A stretch of 64,000 bases of DNA from Mogibacterium timidum ATCC 33093 (GTDB taxonomy: Bacteria; Bacillota; Clostridia; Peptostreptococcales; Anaerovoracaceae). The notes under the pieces were generated by a model. That model worked only from the letters and a program-made list of their open reading frames with translations, had not been told where the DNA came from and did no database searches. The position numbers and the translations under genes are program-made. Below, in pieces: positions 9,129 through 17,338 of this stretch. The DNA is taken from positions 1 through 64,000 of the forward strand of contig NZ_JALU01000005.1 of the NCBI RefSeq assembly GCF_000525775.1, given 5' to 3'. Numbering within the stretch: position 1 is the stretch's first letter; each line of letters opens with the position of its first letter.

Positions 9129-9998
9129 TCATTGTTCTTGCTTTGATTTTAGGAATATAATCAGTGAAGCCGTTATGATTATCGCATAGCCGATGAAGCT
9201 GTATAGATCCGGCAGCTCCCTAAAGATGAGCAGACCCATGATTGTCGTAAATATGATCTGTGAATAATCATAGATGGATATCTCCTTGGCCGGTGCATAG
9301 CGATATGCTCCGGTGATGCTGAACTGTCCGCCCGCAGCTGCAAGTCCGGCGCCGAGCAGCATCAGCAGCTGATATTTGTTTATGGGTTCGTGGTACCGGA
9401 TTATCATCAGCGGCACCATCGATAGGCAGCTGAATGTCGAGAAACAGAACACGATGACAGCTTGCGGCACCCCGTTAGAGCCGAGCATCCTGACCATTGT
9501 GTAGGCGAGACCGGCGCCGACGCCTCCGATCAGACCGGCTGCCATTCCCATAGGATTGCCCGAGAATCCCGGCTTGATTACAAACATTGCTCCGGTCAAT
9601 GCTAACAGCAGGCAGAATACCTGATACCTCTTAGGAACTTCTTTGAGTATTATCATAGAAAATATAATCGTCGCGAACGGAGACAGCTTGCTGAGCATGC
9701 TGGCGTCAGCAACCATAATGTGGCTGACGGCGTAGAAGTTCCCGAGTATTCCGATAGTTCCGGCCAGCACCCTGATGAGCATCGGCAGATAATTTTTGCG
9801 CCCTATTACAATCGGTTGTTTCTCTTTGATTAGAACAATTACAGCGATTATCGCCGCTATGAGGTTCCTAAAGAAAGATTTTTCGACTGCAGGCAGATCT
9901 CCGGCAAGCTTGACGAAGATTCCCATTAACGCGAAACAGAACGCTGACGAGATTATCAACAATATTCCTTTATTTTTATCATGTATGACTTTTTCCAT
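9129..9998 (-). CDS. EamA/DMT-family transporter
   Basis: 289 residues with ten predicted transmembrane helices arranged as two EamA repeats (about 11-140 and 155-285). Typical segments are FFRNLIAAIIAVIVLI near the N-terminus and FGLLIF-type helices near the end. The C-terminus is short and basic. The start ATG at 9998 is preceded by AAGGAC. Members of the drug/metabolite transporter superfamily move amino acids, nucleosides and other small metabolites. The substrate cannot be read from sequence. The gene stands alone, divergent from the HD-domain gene. Confidence 0.88.
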   Translation of the reverse strand: MEKVIHDKNKGILLIISSAFCFALMGIFVKLAGDLPAVEKSFFRNLIAAIIAVIVLIKEKQPIVIGRKNYLPMLIRVLAGTIGILGNFYAVSHIMVADASMLSKLSPFATIIFSMIILKEVPKRYQVFCLLLALTGAMFVIKPGFSGNPMGMAAGLIGGVGAGLAYTMVRMLGSNGVPQAVIVFCFSTFSCLSMVPLMIIRYHEPINKYQLLMLLGAGLAAAGGQFSITGAYRYAPAKEISIYDYSQIIFTTIMGLLIFRELPDLYSFIGYAIIITASLIIFLKSKQEQ

Positions 9999-10324
9999 TT
10001 TTCAGTCCTTGTATTCTCCGGTCTTTATGTCTATATCCTTTGCTCTTGCAGCTATCAATATATGCGGTATATCTCCGGGCTATATAGAATCCGGATATAA
10101 TGTATATCGCTTGTGCCGTCGGGCGGCTTCAATCGGCGTAATTAAATTACGAATAACCGGAACGCAGTATGCAGTATGCCGATAGAATTAACACTCAATA
10201 TCTTATTGCAAGATGGGCGCGCAGTCAAATTCAATAGAAATTTTCATTATAGTAAACCGATGACAATGGTGTTAAAATCTAAATGATTGCTAGATGATTA
10301 AGAAGATATAAGAGGAGAATAAAA
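9999..10324. other. Divergent intergenic region between the DMT transporter and HD genes
   Basis: 326 bp between divergent genes. It contains AT-rich stretches and alternating TATA runs near 10050-10110 that could hold promoters, but no hexamer pair with good spacing. No open frame looks coding and no stable hairpin was seen. Confidence 0.3.
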
Positions 10325-10900
10325 ATGAGTGAACACATAACCAGAGAACAGGCAAATGCTCTGTTACACAAGTATGTAAAGGGTGAGAATTACATAACAC
10401 ATTCGTATGCGGTTGAAGCGATTATGAGGGGGCTGGCCAAGAGGCTGGCTCCGGATGAGATAGAGTTCTGGGGGAACTGCGGACTGCTGCATGACCTCGA
10501 CGAGGAGACAGCTGATTGGCGTAACGATATGTCCACTCATGGACCGGTCTCTGCGCAGATTCTAAAGGACGAGGGCTACGATGAGCCGGTTATGGCACAG
10601 GCAATATGTGCTCACAACCCCGAGTCGGGTGTTGTAGCGAAGTCTACGCTTGAGATTGCGCTGCTTGCGGCAGATCCGATGAGCGGATTCTGCAAAGCTG
10701 TCGCGCAGATATATCCCGATAAAAAGATTGCGAGTGTCAAGCACAAGTCGGTCAACAAGCGGTTCAAGGAATCCAGGTTTGCAGCCGGCGCGAACAGGCA
10801 GTATATGGCAGCAATTGAGGAGACCGGCATCAGCTTTGATGAGTTTATAGATATTTCTCTGGAGGCTATGCGCGAGATTGCGGATGATATCGGGCTGTAG
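10325..10900 (+). CDS. HD-domain (HDIG type) hydrolase
   Basis: 191 residues. The HD-domain metal ligands are visible as H30 (ENYITHSYAVEAIM), the pair in CGLLHDLDEE (about H57-D58) and a later H in MAQAICAHN (about 99). The protein is a stand-alone HD hydrolase, probably acting on a phosphorylated or nucleotide substrate. Clostridial relatives are often annotated simply as HDIG-domain proteins. AGAGGAG stands 9 nt before the ATG. A strong hairpin at 10949 probably ends the transcript. Confidence 0.85.
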   Translation: MSEHITREQANALLHKYVKGENYITHSYAVEAIMRGLAKRLAPDEIEFWGNCGLLHDLDEETADWRNDMSTHGPVSAQILKDEGYDEPVMAQAICAHNPESGVVAKSTLEIALLAADPMSGFCKAVAQIYPDKKIASVKHKSVNKRFKESRFAAGANRQYMAAIEETGISFDEFIDISLEAMREIADDIGL

Positions 10901-10948
10901 GCTGATGGGGAGCTGAACTGCCTGAAAATTTGTTTCTGTAATATATAG

Positions 10949-10983
10949 CACAAGCACTTGCCCGTGCAGGGTAAGTGCTTGTG
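10949..10983 (+). terminator. Strong hairpin downstream of the HD gene
   Basis: CACAAGCACTTGCCC (10949-10963) pairs with GGGTAAGTGCTTGTG (10969-10983) around a 5-nt loop, 15 bp with one G-U. The T-tract usually found at the 3' side is missing. Instead sequence resembling a group II intron starts exactly there, as expected if the intron inserted right after the stem. Confidence 0.65.
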
Positions 10984-11110
10984 AATGTATGGCGGGCATG
11001 CTGTCAATCTGTGGTGAAAGTCCACGAGGGGGTAGTTGCCGACGAACCTCATAGCGTTCCCGGATTGGAAGCCGGAGCAGTTGAGTCAAGCTTCTCATCG
11101 CCGGAATTCC
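10981..11110 (+). mobile_element. Fragment of a group II intron (probable bacterial class C), 5' domain I only
   Basis: Immediately after the hairpin the sequence runs GGCGGGCATGCTG, then GGTGAAAGTCCAC (11013-11025), GTAGTTGCCGACGAACC (11032-11048) and CCCGGATTGGAAGCCGG. From memory of the family, this order matches the 5' part of group IIC introns, whose domain I starts with a GGCATG segment followed by GTGA(A/G)AGTCC. Class C introns are known to insert just downstream of terminator stems, which is the position seen here. No reverse transcriptase frame and no domain V/VI follow before YhbY, so only a relic remains. The 3' boundary is approximate. Assignment is by pattern, not alignment. Confidence 0.6.
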
Positions 11111-11183
11111 TAATACCTAGATGGTATCGGCATTTAGCTTCAAGATTCGCACCGCTGATATTTCCGGATAAAAGTTACGTTTA

Positions 11184-11495
11184 TTATTTGCGAGGTGCGC
11201 GTGGCAGCTCAATCTTGACGTTCTTAGGATTTTTGGCTCTTCTGTAGAGCACGAAACGGCGACCTATTGCAGCGACGAACTCAGCGTGCAGCGTCTCTGC
11301 GAGCTCGCTGCATACGTCGGCCGGATTTAGCATAGAACCTTCCTGAAGCTGTCCCTTGACGAGTTCGTTTGCAGTGAGATTCTCGTCGATGGAGCGGACA
11401 ATGTTGTCCGTGAGGTCGGCCTTGCCAATATATACTGTCGGCTCGATCTTCTGTGCGAGCCCTTTGAGATAACTTCTTTGCTTACCTGTGAGCAT
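11184..11495 (-). CDS. yhbY: YhbY family (CRM domain) RNA-binding protein
   Basis: 103 residues forming a single CRM domain: it begins MLTGKQRSYLKGLAQK, continues with VYIGKADLTDNIVRSI, and ends in the GRRFVLYRR segment of the family. E. coli YhbY associates with pre-50S ribosomal particles, so a role in ribosome assembly is likely. The start ATG at 11495 follows AAGGAGA. The gene is short but complete, and its 3' end faces the group II intron relic. Confidence 0.92.
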   Translation of the reverse strand: MLTGKQRSYLKGLAQKIEPTVYIGKADLTDNIVRSIDENLTANELVKGQLQEGSMLNPADVCSELAETLHAEFVAAIGRRFVLYRRAKNPKNVKIELPRAPRK

Positions 11496-11730
11496 GTGTT
11501 CTCCTTGATATTTCCGAAATGTGTTATAGAATTAATCGTATGCATTATATTAACACAACGGCGTGTGCGAATCCATAGGTGCGAGGGTTGCGGTGGAGTA
11601 ACGGCCTGTGATTGCGGCGGAGTCACGGACTTAGTGTGCGAGGATGAGACAGAGAAATTCTTTGAATTTAAATAAATAGGTGCGGCGGATAAAATTCAAG
11701 CTGCTTAATAGTTTTAAAATAGGAGATACG

Positions 11731-12873
11731 ATGAATCGCAAGGAAATTAGAGAAATCAAGAAGAGATTTAATCCGGATATGGACAATTTCGGTCATATCT
11801 ACGGGTGCTATGTCAATGCGGCGCATGAAATTATCGCGTATATGGATTCGCCGACTATGCTCATGGGAAATGAGGAACGAGAGATGTACATGAAGACTCT
11901 CAAGAAAACTCTGTCGGGAGCACTAGGCAAGAATCTGCTCAATGTTGAATTTTCAACGGCACAGGTCGAGGACAGCGATGAGCACAGGCTGCTGCAGGCG
12001 CTCAGAACATCACATCTCAGCAACGAGACAATGCGCAAAATCCTGTTTCAGAGGATTATAGACAATGTGGATATGGGTGATGTCGGCTATGTAATCCTGC
12101 TCGCTTCGGATTCTTACGATGTGCCTTACAAGAACGGTGGCAGCGATGAGTGGTCGGAGGAGTCGACGGATCAGTTCGAATATTTTATCTGCTGCCTATG
12201 CCCTGTAAAGGACCCGAAGGGCGCACTCAGGTATCTAGCTGAGGAACAAAATTTCCGTGCCGCTTCGACGGGCAGCATACTCGGGGCACCGCAGATGGGC
12301 TTTATGTTCCCGACATTTGACGACAGGATGACCAACATCTACCGGGCACTGTACTACACGAGGAGCTCGGCGGATGTGCACCAAGATTTCCTCAAGGCGG
12401 TATTCAACCTCGACAAACTTCCAATGGCTGCAAATACTCAGAAAAACGCTTTTGACAGCGCTCTCGCAGACTCGCTCGGTGATGAGTGCAGCATGGATGT
12501 AGTGAAGGCTCTGCACAGCCGGATTGGCGAGAGGATTGATGTGCTCAAGGGGCCAGGAGCTGATGATGCACCTGAGATTCATATCAATGAGCTTGAGGAA
12601 ATCCTGATGAAAAGCGGCACTTCCGATGAAGCCATAGAGAAGTTCCATGATACCTGCAAGAACTATTTTGAGGGTGAGGAATTCTTTAATCCCGAGAACT
12701 TGATAAACCGTAAGCAGTTCAAGCTCGAGACTGCCGAGATGAACGTCAGCATTGACCCTGAGCACGCATTCGGCATCAAGACGGAGATTATAGACGGACG
12801 CCAATATCTGATGATTCCAATCAGTGAAGGGCTGACGGTGAACGGGGTGGATGTGAAGGTTAGTGACAAATAG
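11731..12873 (+). CDS. DUF4317 family protein
   Basis: 380 residues from the ATG at 11731 (AGGAGA at 11721-11726). A longer frame from 11680 adds 17 residues without a ribosome binding site. The opening MNRKEIREIKKRFNP and the GCYV segment a few residues later are characteristic of the Firmicutes DUF4317 family, which has no assigned function. The protein is acidic and soluble with no signal peptide. The gene appears monocistronic and ends before a perfect 12-bp terminator stem at 13001. Confidence 0.85.
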   Translation: MNRKEIREIKKRFNPDMDNFGHIYGCYVNAAHEIIAYMDSPTMLMGNEEREMYMKTLKKTLSGALGKNLLNVEFSTAQVEDSDEHRLLQALRTSHLSNETMRKILFQRIIDNVDMGDVGYVILLASDSYDVPYKNGGSDEWSEESTDQFEYFICCLCPVKDPKGALRYLAEEQNFRAASTGSILGAPQMGFMFPTFDDRMTNIYRALYYTRSSADVHQDFLKAVFNLDKLPMAANTQKNAFDSALADSLGDECSMDVVKALHSRIGERIDVLKGPGADDAPEIHINELEEILMKSGTSDEAIEKFHDTCKNYFEGEEFFNPENLINRKQFKLETAEMNVSIDPEHAFGIKTEIIDGRQYLMIPISEGLTVNGVDVKVSDK

Positions 12874-13000
12874 CAGACACTGCGAACAGTTGGCAGCTGA
12901 TTATGTTTGCTTGGCGGATTATACAAAGTCTGCGGACTTGAAGTGATGAGACAATTCGAGGCTTTGTTAGTCCGCATCGGCAAAGAGTTAAGTTTGAAGA

Positions 13001-13035
13001 AGAGGGCTGACCCGGCAGGTCAGCCCTCTTGCAAT
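13001..13035. terminator. Terminator between convergent DUF4317 and zinc operon genes
   Basis: AGAGGGCTGACC (13001-13012) and GGTCAGCCCTCT (13018-13029) form a perfect 12-bp stem with a 5-nt loop. TT-rich sequence follows on the + side. Position and symmetry suit both convergent transcripts. Confidence 0.8.
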
Positions 13036-13066
13036 TATTAAGGATTCTGATGTGCTATCGAGAGCA

Positions 13067-13543
13067 CTATTTTTTGTAGATTTTGGCGTCCTCCAGCATA
13101 ACCGTATATGCGTTCGGGTCGTCCGTACCAGGAGCCTTTTTTCTGACAAATTTGCCGGAAATTACAAATCGATGTTCCTCCTTGGGCAGCTTATCACGCT
13201 CGCCTTTCTTGAGCTTGAAGAGCAGCCCTTGTTGGCAGCATTCAGTAGCATCCGGAATCAAGCAGTATTCGTATCGTTTACCGGTTCCCGGATCGATGCT
13301 GACTACGTAATAACCTTTAACCTTGATGTGCTTGCCATCATATTTCTCAGGCTTATTCATCATGTTGGACACTTCCGAGTAGATAGCTGTGGCACTCATA
13401 GTGCTGAGGTCTGTGTCTACACCCGAATCTGTCCCGGAGCTCCTACCTGATGCAATGTGCAGTGTCACTGCAATGCATACCACAACCAGAGCTAATAGGG
13501 AAATGATTATTACTATAAGTTTTGTCTTGTTTTTGTTAGCCAT
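13067..13543 (-). CDS. Membrane-anchored protein of the zinc uptake operon (OB-fold-like)
   Basis: 158 residues: a basic N-terminus, one transmembrane segment (about 8-30, LIVIIISLLALVVVCIAVTL), a polar linker and a C-terminal globular domain. The pattern NKPEKYDGKHIKVKGYYV, then ATECCQQGLLFKL, resembles the OB-like C-terminal domain of the YcgQ/DUF1980 group, including its Cys-Cys pair. It sits 16 bp downstream of the permease gene at the end of the metal ABC operon. It could bind or hand over metal at the cell surface, but this is inference from position and the CC motif. Confidence 0.65.
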   Translation of the reverse strand: MANKNKTKLIVIIISLLALVVVCIAVTLHIASGRSSGTDSGVDTDLSTMSATAIYSEVSNMMNKPEKYDGKHIKVKGYYVVSIDPGTGKRYEYCLIPDATECCQQGLLFKLKKGERDKLPKEEHRFVISGKFVRKKAPGTDDPNAYTVMLEDAKIYKK

Positions 13544-13559
13544 TTTGTCTCATTGTAAA

Positions 13560-14408
13560 TTATCCACGGGCGGTTGCTTTGCCTATTATTATAAATACAA
13601 GATACATAGCTGCATCAACTGTTACAATAGTTGCTCCGACCGGGGTCCCGCCCAGGATTGATATGAACATTCCCGTCAAGGCTGCAACTATTGATATTAC
13701 TACCGAACAGATTGTTACTGATTTGAAGCTGCCAAATACGCACATCGCCGACAGGGCAGGGAAGATGATAAGCGCAGATATCAGCAGTGAACCGACGAGA
13801 TTCATGCCCAGAACGATGATAACCGCAATGATAATGGCGATTATCAGGTTGTAGGTATCTGTCTTGGTTCCGGTTGCCTTGGTGTACTCTTCGTCAAATG
13901 TAACTGCAAATAATCTGTTGTACAGGAATATAAATGCAATTATGACAAGTACAGATATGGTGAGGCAGAGCACGACATCCTGTGAAGTCAGCGTCAGTAT
14001 GGATGTTGATCCGAATAATGTAGTACACACATCGCCGGATACATTGGCTGATGCCGAGAACACATTCATCAGCAGATAGCCGAAGGCCAGCGATACAACT
14101 GACAGGATAGCCAGCTTGGCATCTCCCATGACCTTGCTGTTCCTGTTGCTCCTGAGGAGTATGACTGCCGCCAGTACGGTGACAGGCAGGGTAATATACA
14201 GGTTGCTGGATATGTGCAGGATGGTTCCAATTGTCATCGCTCCGAATGCCACGTGCGACAGTCCGTCTCCGATAAATGAATATCTCTTCAGAACCAGCGT
14301 TACTCCGACCATTGCCGCGCATAGCGCTATAGAAACGCCTACGATCAGCGCATATACGACAAAATCATGAGAAAGGTACATGCGGATAAGTCCCAGCGTA
14401 CTAGACAT
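13560..14408 (-). CDS. znuB: Zinc/manganese ABC transporter permease (ABC-3 family)
   Basis: 282 residues from the ATG at 14408, which has AGGAGGTG upstream and overlaps the stop of the ATPase gene by 8 bp. Eight or nine hydrophobic helices fit the ABC-3 family; LKRYSFIGDGLSHVAFGA (N-terminal part) and the GMNLVGSLLISALIIFPAL segment are typical. It forms the membrane channel for the adjacent ATPase and binding protein. A longer frame to 14432 lacks a ribosome binding site. Confidence 0.92.
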   Translation of the reverse strand: MSSTLGLIRMYLSHDFVVYALIVGVSIALCAAMVGVTLVLKRYSFIGDGLSHVAFGAMTIGTILHISSNLYITLPVTVLAAVILLRSNRNSKVMGDAKLAILSVVSLAFGYLLMNVFSASANVSGDVCTTLFGSTSILTLTSQDVVLCLTISVLVIIAFIFLYNRLFAVTFDEEYTKATGTKTDTYNLIIAIIIAVIIVLGMNLVGSLLISALIIFPALSAMCVFGSFKSVTICSVVISIVAALTGMFISILGGTPVGATIVTVDAAMYLVFIIIGKATARG

Positions 14409-15105
14409 CCAGCACCTCCTTTCTCTCCTCATCTGATGCCAGATGAGGCGTATCGTTCATTATCAGTATTTTGTTGGCTGCTGACAGGGCTTTGCCGACG
14501 TCATGGGATATGGTTATGATTGTCGTGCCTTTTTGATTCAGCTTGTCCAGCATTCGGTATAGCTTGGCAGCGGCAACCGGGTCCAGCCCGGTTATCGGCT
14601 CGTCCAGAACCAGGACCTTTGGGGACGAGGCGATGGCGCGTGCCAGGAGCACGCGCTGCCGCTGCCCGCCGGAAAGTTCGCGAAAGCTGTCATTCTTAAT
14701 ATCCTCGAGGTCAAGCTCTCGGATAGCAGCAGAGGCAAGCTTTCGCTCCCTGATTCCATAAAAAGGTCTGAAGCCCAATCTGTTGAGGCAGCCGGATAGC
14801 ACCACCTCCCATACGGAAGCGGGGAAATCCTTCTGAGTTTCACGCTGCTGCGGCAGGTATCCGATGTCGCTCCTGACAATATCGCCGCGCAGCGCGACAT
14901 CGCCGCTTACAGCCGGAATCAAACCGATCAAGGTCTTAATAAAGGTCGATTTCCCGGCACCGTTTTCTCCTACAATACATATGTAGTCGCCATTATTGAT
15001 CTCCAAATCAAATTCCTTGCAGAGGGGCTTGCCGGAATATCCTACAGCAAGCCCTTCGCAGTCGATACTAAATGAAGATTCAGTCCCGTTAACCATCTGT
15101 TCCAT
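14401..15105 (-). CDS. znuC: Zinc/manganese ABC transporter ATP-binding protein
   Basis: 234 residues with Walker A GENGAGKST (about residues 44-52), a Q-loop in GYLPQQRE, the ABC signature LSGGQRQRVLLARA, Walker B VLVLDEP and the switch histidine in TISHD. Size and motif spacing match ZnuC/MntB-type ATPases. It powers the permease whose gene overlaps its 3' end; the binding-protein gene lies 31 bp upstream, so the four genes form one operon. Confidence 0.93.
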   Translation of the reverse strand: MEQMVNGTESSFSIDCEGLAVGYSGKPLCKEFDLEINNGDYICIVGENGAGKSTFIKTLIGLIPAVSGDVALRGDIVRSDIGYLPQQRETQKDFPASVWEVVLSGCLNRLGFRPFYGIRERKLASAAIRELDLEDIKNDSFRELSGGQRQRVLLARAIASSPKVLVLDEPITGLDPVAAAKLYRMLDKLNQKGTTIITISHDVGKALSAANKILIMNDTPHLASDEERKEVLDV

Positions 15106-15136
15106 TTGTACTCCTAATAATCTTAGCCGCAGAAGC

Positions 15137-16180
15137 TTACTTATTGCTCAGAAGCTCCTTTAGCACCTCAAGGTTTTGCTCCATAGTCTTGAGATATGTC
15201 TTATCCTTGAGATCACTCTTCTTGATCGATTGCAGAGAGTCGAGCGTCTTGATGTCGCGTTTAGTGCTGTCGGCATCGCGGATAATCGACTTGGCAATCT
15301 TGTGATCGGAATTCTCAATAGTTACAACGTGCTTTAGCTTGAGCTGGTTGAGCTTCCCTGACAGGAAGTGGATAGTCTCGAAGCTGGCCTCCGATTCAGC
15401 AGAGCAGCCTACAAAAGCCGCATAGTAATCGATGCCATAATCATCGACCATATAACGGAAAGGGAAGCGGTCGCCGAACACCAACGTCTTAACCTTTGCT
15501 TTTGCAACAGCATCAGCATACTGCTTATCAAGCTTCTTCAGCTTTTCAGTATAAGCGTCAAGATTCTTCTTATATGTATCGGCATTGTCCTTGTCTTTGT
15601 CAGCTATAGCCTTCTCGATAGGCTTACAGAGCTTGATTGCATTCTTGAGCGACAACCACACGTGCTCGTCATACTCAACCTCTTCAGCATCCTCATGATG
15701 ATGGCCGTCCTTGTGATCTTTGTCTTTGTCGCCGTCATGGTCGTGATGGTCATGCTCTTCCTTTTCAGGCTGCATTCCTTCCTTGACCTCCTCTGCCTTC
15801 TTGCTGTCCTTCATCTCATCCATCAGGTTGATAGCTACGAGATTTTTGTTAGTCTTCTTCTTAAGTACATCGCTGACCCACTTATCTGATTCGCCGCCGA
15901 CATACACGAAGATATCGGCGTCCGCAACGGCCTTGATATCATCAGCGGATGGCTGGAAACTGTGCAGGTCACCGCCGCTCTTTTGCAGCAGCTTCAGGTC
16001 GACATCTTTAGCCTTGTCGCCTAGAATTTCCCTAATCCAATCATATTGCGGAAATGTCGTCGCGACAATCTTTATTTTTTTCTTGCTTTCGGTCTTGTTG
16101 CCACAGCCGGAAAGGGCTCCCAGGGTTAGAATTGCAATCAGCATAATTGCAAACAGCTTTGTGAATTTTTTGCGATTCAT
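15137..16180 (-). CDS. znuA: Zinc ABC transporter substrate-binding lipoprotein (ZnuA/AdcA-like)
   Basis: 347 residues. A lipoprotein signal (FAIMLIAILTLGALSGC) places the acylated Cys at residue 26. The cluster A-I fold for metal binding follows, interrupted at about 140-165 by a very His/Asp-rich loop (DHHDHDGDKDKDH, then DGHHHEDAEE). That loop is typical of zinc-specific members, and the later DEHVWLSLKNAIKL supplies a metal-binding His. This points to zinc rather than manganese. First gene of the operon; ATG at 16180 with GGAGGTATGT upstream. A good promoter lies about 150 bp upstream. Confidence 0.93.
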   Translation of the reverse strand: MNRKKFTKLFAIMLIAILTLGALSGCGNKTESKKKIKIVATTFPQYDWIREILGDKAKDVDLKLLQKSGGDLHSFQPSADDIKAVADADIFVYVGGESDKWVSDVLKKKTNKNLVAINLMDEMKDSKKAEEVKEGMQPEKEEHDHHDHDGDKDKDHKDGHHHEDAEEVEYDEHVWLSLKNAIKLCKPIEKAIADKDKDNADTYKKNLDAYTEKLKKLDKQYADAVAKAKVKTLVFGDRFPFRYMVDDYGIDYYAAFVGCSAESEASFETIHFLSGKLNQLKLKHVVTIENSDHKIAKSIIRDADSTKRDIKTLDSLQSIKKSDLKDKTYLKTMEQNLEVLKELLSNK

Positions 16181-16330
16181 ACATACCTCCGTGTCTTGTT
16201 ACATGTAAATACAGATCCTTCAAAAAACAATCTCGGTTATAACACTTTTCCGACTCTCCGTACCGGTTCCTTTTTGAACCGAGGGGGAATGATAGAGCGG
16301 AAAATAAAACCGAAATTAAAAATCGTTTTC

Positions 16331-16359
16331 AGTTTATCACCGAGAGCCCATCATGTCAA
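16331..16359 (-). promoter_or_regulatory. Promoter of the zinc uptake operon
   Basis: On the minus strand TTGACA (16354-16359) and TAAACT (16331-16336) are separated by exactly 17 nt. The resulting leader is about 145 nt and contains the dyad CGGTTC-n5-GAACCG (near 16264-16281), a possible operator or small hairpin. No clear Zur box was recognised. Confidence 0.65.
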
Positions 16360-16450
16360 TGAAGGAAAACACACATATATTGAAAGCTCAGCAGCTGTGG
16401 CGGCTACTATAAATACAATAATAAAACTCTGCATCCCGAGAATCTCAGCG

Positions 16451-16550
16451 TGTGAAGCGAGATAGCGGTAGCCGTTAGCTAGACCGGTACGCCCGGCAGC
16501 ATTGTCAACAGGCACATTGTGGAGCGACACAGCGGTAGCTGCCGGTTAGA
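16451..16550. repeat. Two imperfect 33-bp direct repeats
   Basis: 16451-16483 and 16518-16550 share roughly three quarters of positions, including the core AGCGGTAGC. The second copy contains the stop codon of the unidentified gene that begins at 17118. The origin is unknown; an old local duplication is the simplest reading. Confidence 0.5.
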
Positions 16551-17118
16551 CTCTGGCAATCTGCTCAATGCCATCAACGGTTCCCAGCAGATCCATACCT
16601 ACCGGTCGCCAGTAGTCATATATGAGAACGGGTCCGCTATATTCGTATAGAAGTCTGATGACTGTGTTGAAGAATATAGGGTTGTTGATGAACATCTTGA
16701 CGTTGAAGTTACAGCCGAACTGCTTGTTCTCAGTATATGGATATTTGAAGTTGATGATCTGCGATTCAGGCTCACAGTCGTAGTATCTGAGCTCGAGCAG
16801 CTTATAACCGGTGAACTTTGATTGGTTATCCTCAGCGTTGTCTCTGGAGGCTATCAGTTGAGCCGCAGTTGCATCGGTCATGATCTGCATATCCCCGGGA
16901 TTATTGTTGCAGATCTCATATAGCTCTCGGACAGTGTTAAGTTCATGTGGGATTGGGGCTTCTTCCTCATCTACAGGGACTATACCTTTGCCGATGAGAT
17001 GCTGCAGAAACTCCTCGCAAGAGAATGTGCCCAGTTTGTAACTATCCGGGCAGCTGCTGGCAGTGCTCTCAATCGTTACGTTTGAGTTGTCGATTTCCTT
17101 GAAATTTATATATGCCAT
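16546..17118 (-). CDS. Hypothetical protein, 190 residues
   Basis: Not recognised. The start ATG at 17118 is preferred because AGAGGTG lies 6 nt upstream; an in-frame GTG at 17127 overlaps that site. The protein is acidic, lacks a signal peptide and membrane segments, and has a Tyr-rich C-terminal half (VIRLLYEYSGPVLIYDYWRP). Coding quality looks good. It lies between the zinc operon and the acyl-CoA dehydrogenase gene, on the same strand as both, with a gap of about 220 bp on its upstream side. Confidence 0.7.
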   Translation of the reverse strand: MAYINFKEIDNSNVTIESTASSCPDSYKLGTFSCEEFLQHLIGKGIVPVDEEEAPIPHELNTVRELYEICNNNPGDMQIMTDATAAQLIASRDNAEDNQSKFTGYKLLELRYYDCEPESQIINFKYPYTENKQFGCNFNVKMFINNPIFFNTVIRLLYEYSGPVLIYDYWRPVGMDLLGTVDGIEQIARV

Positions 17119-17338
17119 GTTGTTCACCTCTGATTCTTATTAAGCATTGGTATTATAACACTGCAGAGCACATTGGTCATTACCGAATAATAAGAGAGAC
17201 CACATCACTGATGCGATGCAGCCTCTCTATGTGATTCCATTATACTTGGAAATACTTGGAATTGCCGACGTATCTGATGATCCTTGCCGTGGTCTGTAAT
17301 TTGAAGGCCGTCACCGGCACTGATGATTTATCGTGTAA

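Noticed and set aside
11478-11675. 65-codon + strand frame with a CEGCGGVTACDCGG cysteine pattern
   Set aside because: It starts inside yhbY on the opposite strand, lacks a ribosome binding site, and its Cys-rich stretch comes from GGTTGCGGTGGA-type repeats. No zinc-ribbon spacing is kept.
15368-15889. 173-codon + strand frame opposite the zinc-binding protein gene
   Set aside because: It is the complement of the His/Asp-rich region and reads as long Val/Leu/Met runs; a typical antisense shadow.
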